Source: Kalaharituber pfeilii (taxonomy: Eukaryota; Ascomycota; Pezizomycetes; Pezizales; Pezizaceae). Taken from it: a stretch of 64,000 bases of DNA. The stretch covers positions 248,001-312,000 of the forward strand of contig WHUZ01000055.1 in assembly GCA_015179045.1 (NCBI GenBank). Direction: 5' to 3'. Positions 37,379 through 47,931 of this stretch are shown here, one piece after another. The translations under genes were made by a program, and so were the position numbers. The notes under the pieces are model-generated. The model saw only the letters and a program-made list of their open reading frames with translations, was not told where the DNA came from and searched no databases. Each line of letters begins with the position of its first letter. Within the stretch, counting starts at the first letter, position 1.

Positions 37379-38031
37379 TCACAATTTCGCTCTCACCTTT
37401 TCTTTTCGCTCCTCCTCCTCGTCCTTCATTGGCGGGTCAATGGATATCTTCCCATGCTCCGCTATACTGAGCACCTTTCCACTCTTTTTATCCGTCACGA
37501 CGCCTCTCACCGTGCACACCGTTTTCCCCGCCTGGACGACCTCCGCGGTAATGACGATTGTGGAGCCCATCGGCGCGGGCCTGAGATACGTCACGGACAG
37601 GTTCCGCGACACGCCGGCGTACTGCCAGAAGCCGGGCTTTGCGATGGGAACCAGCGCGCAGGTGGTAGTGACGTCGATGAGGAGAGCGGTGGCGCCGCCG
37701 TGGAGGTTGCCCATGCGGTTGCAGAGGAAGTCGTGCACGGTGAGTTCGAAGGTGAGGACGGAGGTGGGGCCGCTGGGGGTCGGGATTAGGCGTGCGGAGG
37801 TGAGGACGAGGTGGCCGTCGCGTATGAGGTTGGAGCCGAATCCCTGCTCCCGGGAGAGAGGGTGTTAGCTGGAGGGGAGGAGGGTATTGGTAGTGGGGAT
37901 AGGGGAAGGAGTACATTGCCTGCATCGTCGCACATGGCGTTGAGGAAGGCCTGCACTCTTTCAAAGAGCGTCAGGGTATCGCCGACGGGTGCGCCGTGGA
38001 TGACTTTGCCTTGGGAGCCGATGGGTGCCAT
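37379..38031 (-). CDS. Hotdog-fold thioesterase (4HBT/PaaI-like, THEM2-like)
   Basis: Acyl-CoA thioesterase-family protein. The physiological acyl-CoA is unknown. Two minus-strand exons: 38031-37915 and 37843-37379, 582 nt, 193 aa. After an N-terminal helix (ERVQAFLNAMCDDAG) the hotdog domain covers about residues 40-175: GFGSNLIRDGHLVLTSARL, then NRMGNLHGGATALLIDVTTT, where the HGG and following Asp match the active-site loop and helix of PaaI/THEM2-type enzymes, then GVSRNLSVTYLRPAPMGSTI, EVVQAGKTVCTVRGVVTD and ISIAEHGK-like end strands. The tail is Lys/Glu-rich. The intron is phase 0 with a weak GTACTC donor. It is divergent from ORC4 and convergent with the zinc-cluster regulator. A mitochondrial or cytosolic location cannot be decided. 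Confidence 0.88.
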
Positions 38032-38427
38032 TGTGGGGTTGCAACTGCGATTGCGATTGCGATTGCGATTGCGATTGCAATAGATATGAGCAAAAAATAC
38101 GTATTTAGGTTGCAAATGCTGGGTCACGGCGGGTAAGTCGTGGCCTGGGTCAGGATATAGGCCACGCTCGGATGAATGTGCTTGCGGGGACAGGCGGACA
38201 TGGGCAGGCGGACATGGGCAGGCAGCTTCTCCCGGAAGGGAAGCCGTTGAGCGTCGACCTCGGCTCGGCCGGGTCACGTGCTGCTGGCCTTGGCGCCTGC
38301 CAAGCCCGCCGGAAGAAGAAGAAAATCGCAGTCTCGCGAGAGCCCGCAACACACACACACACAACAGCAAAACGCGTATAAATCCCCCCTCCCCACCACC
38401 CCGCCAGCAACCCCCTCTCGACCTGCT
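38032..38427. promoter_or_regulatory. Shared divergent promoter of thioesterase and ORC4
   Basis: Only 396 bp separate the two opposed start codons, so the promoters must share this DNA. It contains five perfect tandem GCGATT hexamers at 38047-38076, just 5' of the thioesterase start, a GGTCACGTG E-box-like motif near 38272, and a TATAAA-like element near 38376 on the ORC4 side. The functional role of these is inferred. Confidence 0.6.
38047..38076. repeat. GCGATT hexamer, five tandem copies
   Basis: Five perfect head-to-tail GCGATT units in the shared promoter, 16 bp upstream of the thioesterase start codon. Confidence 0.9.
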
Positions 38428-41400
38428 ATGCCGCCGAAGCGGAAGCCCGAGTCCATAGACGAGGGAGACGCCAGCACGAATGCAGCGAATGCGAATGCGT
38501 CGTCGGCCACGCGACAAAGAAACGCTTGAAGTTCACGACCGTCTGGGACCCCACGAGCTATGCCGAGAAGCAGGCGTCCCCGCGGAAGACCCGCGGCGGC
38601 ACCCGGCTGGGCGGCGTGCTGGGTCCGAATCTGAGCGCCGCGAGGGCGAAGGCGCAAGCGGAGCTGGAGGGCAGGAAGAGGAGTTCGAAGGGGGACAAGG
38701 AGGGTGCGGCGAACGGAGAAGGCGGAACCATTGCTGTTAGGAGCAGCGTGGCGGAGCCAGGAGCGGTCATGGCTGCTACCTCGTCCTTCGTCCGAATGGC
38801 AGTTCAGGCACCCCCCAGCCCTCCCGCTGCAGCGGCGACGGCGACAGTTGTGATCCCGCAGCCGGCGGCCAAGCCGGCGAGGAAGCAGGCTGCTGCGAAC
38901 CCAGATGCTGCGGCGGACGCGGGCACGAGTACGGGATCGGCCCCCCCACCCGCGCCCCCGCCCCCCCTCAAACTCCGCCCCGGCCGCCGCACCCGCGGGG
39001 TCACCCACGACGAAAACTCCCCTTTCCAGACCTTCCGCGCCATCCCGCGCCCGTCGAGGGTAGCGAACAAGACCGCTGCAGCATCTGCGCCCGATCCAGC
39101 CATAACAGCAGGTGCGGCCCCAGCTACACGGACCATGCGGAAGACCGTTGCCACAGGCGCCGTAGCCTCGATCAGCACTCTTCCGAACGTATTCGAGTCC
39201 ACTGCGATATCCGAGGATGAGCTGCAGCGGGGTCCGGAATCGCCGTTGAAGAAGGTTGTGCCGCAGGGCGCTCAAGCGTCTGCTGCTGTTGCTCTGCCTG
39301 CCCCTCCACAGAATCCGATATTGACGAGCATGACTAGTAAAATTGTCAACGCCGGGACCACCAAGCAAGATAAAGGCAAAGCCAAGGACATTGAGAGAGA
39401 CGTCTTTGTCAATACCGGCTCTGCACCAAATACACCATCGCGCAAGGCCAGGACCCGCACGGCAAGGAAACCAGCGGGCATCCCTCCACCCCCGGCATTT
39501 TCTCTCCTGAAGGGTCAGGGTGCGGCTGCTACCCAGGATAAGGATGCAGCGGATGAGGATGACGACCTCAATGCTGCCCCTCCGCCGCAGCTGAAGCAAA
39601 AGAGGACTCGAAAGCCGCTACCATCTGCCGATTCTGCCGTTATTACGGCGCCAAAACCGCCTGCTCCACCGCAAGAGATATCTGCCTCCGATTTTGTGCC
39701 TGCACCCAAGCCTCGCGGCAGCCGAGCATCAACTCGCGGCCGAGGCGGCACTGCCCGAGGGGGCCGCACCGCTGCTCCTTCGCACCAGCCTGAAGAGGAC
39801 ACTGCCCCAGCATTCGCACCAATCCCACCATCGGAGGAACGCGTCAATCCTCCTGAACCTGTGTCAGAACCAATTTCCTTGCTCCGACCCAAATCAACAT
39901 ATAGCGGCTCCGTGACTGAACTCGCTGTCACACTCCTCAAGAAGCATGTCCTAGGCAAACTCAGTGGTCGAATACCCAAAAAATTAGTCGGCTTTGAAGA
40001 GGAATATGGCCATGTCCATCACTTGCTAGAGCAGACCATTATCGCGGGCGAGGGCAACAGTATGTTGATTGTGGGTCCGAGAGGCGTGGGGAAGAGTACT
40101 GTAAGTTTTAGTTTATTTTTCGTTTTGTTTCCTCTTTTCTCTTTTGCCTTGTTCACTCTTTGAACAATATGATGTGAAACAATTTGGTCCGTGTAATTGA
40201 GCGGCTTAAGACCCCGCGCATGATACGAACAAATGACAATATGTCACCTCTGATTTTTTGTCCCTTCTTTTCACCCTTCCATTATTCATCTCATCCTTCA
40301 TGCCCTGCGCACATCGTTAACGCACTCCTTGTGGATTTACTTAGTTGGTCAACACCGCCCTCAGCTCACTCCAAAACGATCATCCTTCTACCTTCCTTAC
40401 CGTTCGCCTCTCCGGCTTCCTCCAGACCGACGACAAACTCGCTATTCGCGAGATCTGGCGTCAACTTGGCGTCGAGATGGAGGCTGACAACCTCGCCTCG
40501 CAGCCCAAGACGTCCAACTTTGCCGATACCCTCACCTCTATTCTCGCCCTGCTGTCCCACCCCGACGAACTCAATTACGATGCTGCACAATCCGACTTTG
40601 ACTTCTCCGCCCCACCGAGAAAGACCAGTAAGAGCGTGGTGTTCATCCTTGACGAATTCGACCTGTTTGTCACACATCCGCGACAAACCCTCCTCTACAA
40701 CCTCTTCGACATTGCACAAGCCCGCAAGGCGCCCATTGCCGTCTTGGGTCTCACGACGCGCATAGACGTCGTCGAGGGCCTCGAGAAGCGTGTGAAGTCC
40801 CGATTCAGCCATCGGAGTGTGCACTTGCGGCTTCCGAACACGATTGAGCAGTTCTGGAGTATCGTTCGCACCGGGCTCGAAGTGGATGAGGATGAGATGG
40901 AGTCATTGCAGGATGCAAAGGAAGGCGTTGGGAAGAAAGAGAGGGGGTATTGGGGCAAGTGGAATGATGGGCTCGAAATTCTATGGAAAACGAGTAAGAG
41001 TTTCAGGAGTATTGTGAGGAGAGTGTATGCGACGAGTAAGGATGTGGGTGAGGTATGGTCAGGGCACTGCCTGTATCCTATATCTCACCTTGTTGGTATG
41101 CAACATCCGTACCTTACCGAGTCGATGGTCGTCAATGGCACTACAACCACAGACTCTAACACCGACTTACCCACGACCGCTTCTTCCTCCGCTACCATCA
41201 CCACCAATATGAACACCCAGCTCGTGAGCTTGCGCGCCCCCGACAATCGCCTGCACATCCTCTCCGCCCTCACCGAGCTCCAGCTCTCCTTGCTCATCTC
41301 CGCTGCTCGCCTCGACGTGATCCTAGACACTGACACGTGCAATTTCAACATGGCGTACTCCGAGTACACGTCCTTGGCCTCCAAGATCAAGGTGCAGAAC

Positions 41401-41685
41401 TCCATCGGGTCTACGACATCCGGCGGCGGGATTCCGGGCGGCGGCCAAGGCGGGAAGCTTTGGAGTCGGGAGGTTGCGGTTGGGGCGTGGGAGGCCCTCG
41501 GTGCAGTGGAGGTGCTGGTACCGGTTACTGGCAGTGGCGGTGCAGCGGGGAGAGGAGGGGCGAATGTGGACGGAGGAGTGGGACGGGAGGGTCGCATGTG
41601 GAGGGTCGATGTGGGGTTGAGGGAGATTGGGAGGGCGAAGGGCGTCGGAGGGGTATTGGCGAGGTGGTGCAGAGAGGTAGCGTGA
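38428..41685 (+). CDS. orc4: Origin recognition complex subunit 4, with long disordered N-terminus
   Basis: AAA+ subunit of the origin recognition complex that marks replication origins and loads MCM helicase with Cdc6. Exons: 38428-40100 and 40345-41685. About 1004 aa if one missing base is allowed. Walker A (GPRGVGKST) ends near residue 558 at the intron. Walker B (VVFILDEFDLF) is near residue 660. ORC4 blocks include GFEEEYGHVHHLLEQTI, STFLTVRLSGFLQTDDKLAI, ARKAPIAVLGLTTRIDVVE, LEKRVKSRFSHR and the C-terminal winged-helix region LSALTELQLSLLISAARLD with FNMAYSEY. The first 520 residues are Ala/Pro/Lys/Arg-rich and look disordered; fungal ORC4 is usually shorter. From ATG 38428 the frame closes after 33 codons, while similarity-free but open coding sequence continues one frame over. 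One extra A in the AAA at 38516-38518 would join them (TRQKKRLKF). Otherwise the start lies downstream. Confidence 0.88.
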
Positions 41686-43367
41686 GAGGGAAGGTTAATT
41701 GCAAAAAGTTGTGTGTTACAATATCGACTTCTGTGCTCGATTCTGCCGTTTTTTTTTTTTTTGTTTGTTTGTTTTTTGTGTGTGTGTGCTGTATAATAGA
41801 TTGTTGGTTGTTTTTTTTTTTTTTTTGATGACCCAGGGGATGACTTTTGAACTTTTATGAATTTTGAACTGTTTACTGTTTTAACGAACTGAAACTTCAA
41901 TTTCGGGGACTGAGGGTTTGCATCTATTTTTCTTCTGCGTTTTTATTTATTTTTTATTATTATTCTTTTATTCTTCTCATTACTTCTTTTTTCCCTCCTT
42001 TTTTTTCCTTCTTTGTCATTCACATTGTGGTGAGGATTCCGGTGATATGATTTTTTTTTCTCATTGATGATTTTAAGGTTTTTCTATATCCAATTTATTT
42101 AGGCTTTCCTGCATAATCCTGGGATTCCTAGCTGTTTGCTTTATTTAATTTAATTTTATTTATTTATTTATTCTTCTTTGGTTTTGCCAAAGAGAATTTT
42201 AAAAAAAAAGTTTACCCAACTTAGTAGTAAGTTGTAAAAAGTGGTCGGTGATATGTGTAAAAATAAAAATAAAAATAAAAAAAATGTGTGAAATTGGCTT
42301 TTTTGTTTTTTTAAAAGTTCAGGGTAACGGCCCACCATACCAAAGTTTTCAATCTTACCTGTTTATGCAGCATAATTTGATCCGTACGCGCGTCCAGGAT
42401 TGATATCTACTCTTTCTTGTGAAAATTACTAAATGTGGTAGCGGGGGATCTAGGGGAAGTCAAAGTTTGCAGCTACATTATAACAACGCCTACGGTATCA
42501 ACTGAGTTGGAAAAATACAGTGTAGATGTGTATTTGCGTGATGTATGTGTAAAGGTGGGATATTTTTTTTTTCTCTATAAAAATGTAGCAGAGTTTTTAG
42601 TTTCATAGCGGGAAGTGGAGAGGAGGGATAAACTTTTTGAGCTTCTATTTTTTTTTTTTGTCGATATCATTTGCAGAAACTACTAAATTTTTAAGGTTAG
42701 TGCTTGAACTGAGATAAACTGATTAGGAACAGGGCTTTCCGAAGCCTATAGGCTAGTTGCCCTGATCACTTCATCCTTGATCTATCTCTAGACAGATACC
42801 AACCCTTCTGATCTATGCACCAAAGCCCTTAAACACATGAAGCACATCAGGTTCTCTTGTCAACTTGGCTGCATTGTCTGAGAGAATGTGTGTCAGAATA
42901 TTACATCCATTGCCACCTATTGCTGCTCCCTTTTTCATTTTATCTTTGTTCCACTCATATGCATTTAGTCTCGTTACTAGACAGTATATGAATCAAGCCG
43001 CTGCATCCTCTTTGCGCCCTGTTTGCAGCATGGCATTTTTTCTTTGCAAGCCACGCACCCCGTGACTTTCTCACCTTCCTGATATGAAATACTTCCCTAT
43101 TCAGTTATGGTTCCCAAGTCACGTAGCTACGCTTTCTCATGTGTATAAATCTGCTGTTCTTGCGACCCTTAGATCAATAGACTCAATGGTATCTCTATAT
43201 CTTCCCTTCGTGATTTTACCTTCACCGTGACAAAGTAGCCCTCGTATACCCTCCCGCTCTTTTAGCCGCAACACCGGCAGCCCCATTTCTACCAGCGCCA
43301 GCAGAGGGAGACGAGGTCTAGGAGATGCGGATTTTGGGTTGGAGTAATATTTGACGGCTACACTATA
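41686..43367. other. Intergenic, T-rich, no gene recognised
   Basis: Downstream of ORC4. Poly-T tracts near 41749-41762 and 41811-41825 and tandem TTTA near 42143-42172. No protein or RNA gene is seen up to the inverted-repeat element. Confidence 0.55.
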
Positions 43368-44516
43368 TGTACACCATTTTTAATTCAATGGTATGCAGGA
43401 AAGTATAGCATTCAGCCCCTCTCTTGCATAGTAAAGAATAGCATACACTAAATGCTACATTACTATTCTCAACTATAGCTCTTTGCACTCTCAAATAACT
43501 ATAAAAAATAAGTAGCTAACTTAAATAGTGATAGAATAAGATTGGCTTAGATTGCTATAATAAATCCTCTTGCTATATTAATACTAATAAAATTTATTAT
43601 TTATTATAGTAATATAGTAAGCAGGATTGTATTTACTACTACATGCTTGCTATCCTATAATAGCCTTAGAGATACTATTACAACTAGCTGGGAAAATATC
43701 TATTATAGTATTTAGTATTTGATAATAGTATTAGAGTAGTATGCTGGGAGGAATTATGTAAGGAGGCTAAAGATACCCATAATTTCTATATTATTAAAAA
43801 TAGTCGGAATACTTGAGATGCTTACAATACCAACATTTAGGATGTGCGGAGTACTCAATCTATATGATAGTCTATAGAGAGTAACAGTGCTCTAGTATTG
43901 AGATGGTAGCGCTAGCAATTAGTATAAATTTGTACTTGCTGATAGTAACGGAGGAAAGAGTTACCGTCCGCCAGGCCAATAAGACACTTGACTAGCGATA
44001 CTCGCTAGTCCTCTGCGTAGCTCATATAGCACTGCGCGCCTGCGGCGCCTTCCGGCTGTCGCATATCGCATATTTCGCATATGCGCATGTAATGTGCGCG
44101 CATCCACTGACCGCCTGCCCAACGGTTGCAGTGAACTCATAACAATATAGCAGTTCGAGAATTGGCTAATTACATACCCACTACTCTAGTATATATTTGC
44201 TATGCAAAACACTATTGATTATATCGAGAGTATAGAAATGCTGCTTGTATTGATTGTAGTAAGGTAGATTATGTGTACAGTAGGATATTTTGGTAGTTTT
44301 GGCGCTTCTAGCACTTTTAGATATTTCAGTGACTGCTTTTGAGGCTACAGCAATCTTATTCTGTCGCCATTTAAGTTAGCTACCCCATTTTTTATAGTCA
44401 TTTGAGATTGCAAAGAGCTATAGTTGAGGATAGTAATGTAGTATTCAGAGTATGCTATCCATGAGGGGTGAAAACTATACTTCTCCTGCATACTATTGAA
44501 TTGAAAAAGGTGTACA
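43368..44516. mobile_element. Non-autonomous element with long (about 180 bp) inverted repeats
   Basis: The ends are imperfect inverted copies of each other. The left arm starts at 43368 (TGTACACC) and runs to about 43555. The right arm is its reverse complement from about 44346 to 44516. The arms share long blocks such as AACTATAGCTCTTTGCA and GTAGCTAACTTAAAT, with substitutions and small indels. The roughly 790-bp centre encodes no protein and holds a GC-rich stretch near 43975-44110 with an 8-bp hairpin (ACTAGCGA/TCGCTAGT). I could not identify a target-site duplication, so the superfamily is unknown. Confidence 0.75.
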
Positions 44517-44888
44517 TTTGCAATTTACATACAAAAATTAGCTATACCGGATGCCCAGTTAAACTGGACTAGACAACAAATTATAGAGTTTTAAATTCAA
44601 GTTACATATAAACTAATTAACTGAACCGGATGAAGGCCTCGATTGTGAGACTTCTCTTTTATTGAGGTATTCTCAATATCTTGAATTCAATATTTGAAGT
44701 TCTGTAGAGATTGAGAAAAGAATATCCCGCTGGAATACCAGTCTCCAAGCATATTGTACCTCCAAATTAGCTTACTAAGTTCTTTACCCCCTGGCAGGCA
44801 CCCCTGCAAAATTTGTTATACTGGACGCTAGGTTAAACAGGACAGAAAGTGTTGGATTTTGTCCGTCCCATATAGCTAGGTAAAACTG
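44517..44888 (-). mobile_element. Pogo-like element fragment, copy A
   Basis: Similar in the same orientation to the element at 53024-53902. Shared blocks include ATTAGCTATA, CATATAAACTA, TATCTTGAATTCA, TTACTAAGTTCTTTACCCCC and CCCCTGCAAAATTTGTTATA. It ends in GGTAAAACTG followed by TA, the inverse of the left end of the other copy (CAGTTTTACCTAGC). Its own left end is missing, abutting the long-inverted-repeat element. It is non-coding. The pogo assignment is inferred from the terminus and TA flank. Confidence 0.65.
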
Positions 44889-47729
44889 TACTGGTCATGA
44901 GATAATGTGCATCTTGATATATTTGAGACTGGGGATTTTCAATTATGCATTCGTCCTTGCGTGCCTCGCCGTAACTATACATGCTGACCAACAAATTCAA
45001 GCTGTACGTAAGTTTTATACCTTTCTATTACTCTAAGGGTGCTTATCATATCATGTCAGAGATATCAAGCCGATCCAACGGGCGGTGAACGGTCCTGCAT
45101 GCGCACGTTGTCATTCGCAGGTTTGCTTTCTCTGGGATGCAGAGTGGGAATATTGATGCTAATTAATAACGTTTGCACGTTAAATGGTTTTACGTATCAT
45201 ACACATCAAATACCTGGATTACCCCCGCCTGGTTCAAAATCCATACATACATACTTCCCATAATCTGTAGAATAAAGTGCATATATATTCAATTGCCCAC
45301 CGTTCGGGCCTACCCTTGCAAATGTATGCTTATCCTCCGATAATGCAGGCATGTTGTATATATATATTTGGCTCCAAGGAGACTGGCTGTAGCGTGGATA
45401 ATTTTCCTATCGATTACTATTCGAAAGTGGAGCACATGACCATAGCGTAGTATTAATTCAAGTCCCTGTAGCAACTCGTCAGTTTGTATGCGTTGTCAAT
45501 TTCCATATGCACTCTTTGAAGGCTACACAACATGGACATTACATAATAGCTATTTCTGATTTGGTCATTCTTGAATCCGCAGCAAAAAGCATCTGCCGAT
45601 AATTATGTGCCTGGGCCTCAGTCTGTGGTCATCCAGATATGGAGGTAGAGTGCAAGGGCATAGATATTCGAATTTCTAAGCTCCAAGATGCCAGCATATC
45701 CCTTAGCCTCGTCCCATATCCCTAAGGTTTTATCAACTGTTGAGTTTTCTTCTCAGCCCAAGTCCTAGCATTCACGGTTTGAATGGAACAATGTATGTTG
45801 CGTATAAGCTCCTCAAAATTAGCAGTTTTGATGAATGGTAAGATACCTACCATAACTTTGGATTATGGTTATGGCATTCTTTTTTCTGTGTCGGCAATAC
45901 TGTTTCTGCGCATAACCTGCTATTTTTCTCAGTTCATGCTAGGCCATTATGAAATATCACTACATGCCATTAAAAGTATCGCCATTTCCTAGATTTGGTG
46001 TATGTGAAGATAAAAACATAATATACATTTATCATGCTGCTGGTATAGAAGCGAGTAATCCTGCTCTCATCTGCTCTCATTCGTCAGTATACTGCAGATG
46101 TCACGTGCTAATGTCAATTTTCATTATCATTTGCATTACTATCGTATGGCCATCGCTCCGTCGATGACCATCTCACCTACGATCTTCACAAAACCAGCAA
46201 TGCCAGGTGATTCTCACATCACACACAATATCAACCCAAATGAATCAACACGACTTCCTACACATTGAAGTGGCAGCCGGGGTATTGGATGTTCGGCAAT
46301 TGTGTTACGTAATACGTGTATGCGTGGACTAAGTCGACGGCTGGTTCATCCGCTGTGAAGGCATGCCCAATTTTGAATTTGATGATGATCAGTCATCTCA
46401 CTAGCCCACAAACTGCAGCGTTCGAACTCCTTTGAAAGGAACTGCTCCAAAGTATTTTATGTAATTTAGGTACGCTAGCATGTCGGTGTTTTTTATTTTA
46501 ATACCGTAACTCCGCTTACCGATGACAGGGCTTGTGTAGGTGATGGACTCTAGCACCTGGGGAAATCAAGGTCTAAGCATTTATGCTGTGTCACTTTTTT
46601 TTGTTGTCTCGTAATACTGAACTTATATTAATAGTCACATACGTTGCAGCACTAGGAATATAAAGTCATCGTTGATTGGAATCTGTATAAGCATAAATAC
46701 TGTCAACCTGTGTGGTTGGGCCAACATGTTGCAGCTGTCAATCCAAGATCTCAGAACAGAACAATTCAATATGATTTTTCTGGATCAATTGGAATTGGTT
46801 TCGAGAATGAACTATTGCATATAACAGTGTAAGGTACAGTTACATAGAGTCTGGGCACGAGGACACAGTTCCATCAAACCGAGACATTCTATGCTACTCC
46901 GAAGGTAATGGAGAGGTTAACCTGAAGCAGCCTAGTATATGCCGGATGTGGGGACCAGGACGCCAGGGCCTATCCCTAGCTGAAGAAAGTGGGGGGCGGG
47001 AACACGTTCGCCATGTGTTTCATCCTGCAGCACGCGCATATGGATGGACTGCCATAAGATTCGCTCGCGTGGATGTATGCATGTGCGTTAGTTTAAGCAC
47101 GTTTTTACTCTGCACTACTTTTCTTTTTTCGTTCGGTTGGGGTTGATTGATTTGGATTGGATGCGGAGGTTTTCATAAGGACGCGGCAGTTTCCATTGAC
47201 ACCCTAATTCGGAGAATAACCAGACTATCAGAACTACCGAGCATATGGGTACATCCATTAAATTGATCATGATAGTCACGTCATTCTAGCAGGTCGATCC
47301 ACTTCTCCCGCAAAAACATACAACCGTATATGGATTGATAACTTGTCAACAGCTTTCTGAGTAGCTCTGGTACTCAATGCTGAGGGGGAGAAAAGGGAAT
47401 TCTATTTTGTTGGGATATACTCGAGTGGTATTGCATTAACGAAGGCTTGTCTCTGGCGCATTTCCGTGATCTGTATTAGGAGTAGAATCAGAATCAATTG
47501 CACATTGAGGAGCAATATCCATGCCCATTAGTGCAATTGAACACACTTCCGCGGAGGTTTTCATGAATGAGGATAAAAACTCGCTTCTTTTTCACCACTT
47601 TGGTTCATACTCTCGGTGACCGCAGGTACTCCACAATCTAAGTGAGTGCAGGGGCCGGATGCGATGCCCGATCCAGGATGGTGGCCAACTGCAAGGCTGC
47701 AAGGTTGGTTGGCCAAGGATTCTAACGTA
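44889..47729. other. Gene desert, nothing recognised
   Basis: AT-rich sequence with open frames up to about 75 codons, none with a recognisable domain. No inverted repeats noted. Confidence 0.45.
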
Positions 47730-47931
47730 CAGTGACCCATAAAAAGTCTTGGGGATTAGGCAATATTGGGGTAAGTGTCTCATGCAATATGCAGATCGAG
47801 TCTGTATTTATTGTAGGCTCATCTCTTTTGCCTATCATATGTAACAAATACAGACTCAATGTGCAAATTGCATGATACTGTACACTTACCCCAATATTGC
47901 CTAATCACCAAGACTTTTTTATGGGCCACTG
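47730..47931. mobile_element. TA-flanked CAGTG-ended MITE, copy 1 (202 bp)
   Basis: The ends are inverted copies over about 50 bp. Left: CAGTGACCCATAAAAAGTCT, continuing into GGGGATTAGGCAATATTGGG. Right, reversed: CAGTGGCCCATAAAAAAGTC and onward with the same block. TA flanks both sides. A second, inner inverted repeat lies in the stem (CAATATGCAGAT... against ...TGCAAATTGCATG, and ACAGACTC-type blocks). No coding capacity. It matches the Tc1/mariner target preference. Confidence 0.85.

Noticed and set aside
37911..37921. GC-AG intron in the thioesterase gene
   Set aside because: A GT donor five bases further (GTACTC) gives a phase-0 join that preserves the CDDAGN-GFGSNL alignment, so a GC donor is unnecessary.
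38274..39599. 441-codon minus-strand open frame opposite ORC4
   Set aside because: Shadow of the GC-rich disordered coding region of ORC4. It is Arg/Gly/Leu-rich with no domain.
45225..45245. CTGGTTCAAAATCC, resembling a tRNA T-arm
   Set aside because: Upstream sequence does not form the remaining tRNA arms.
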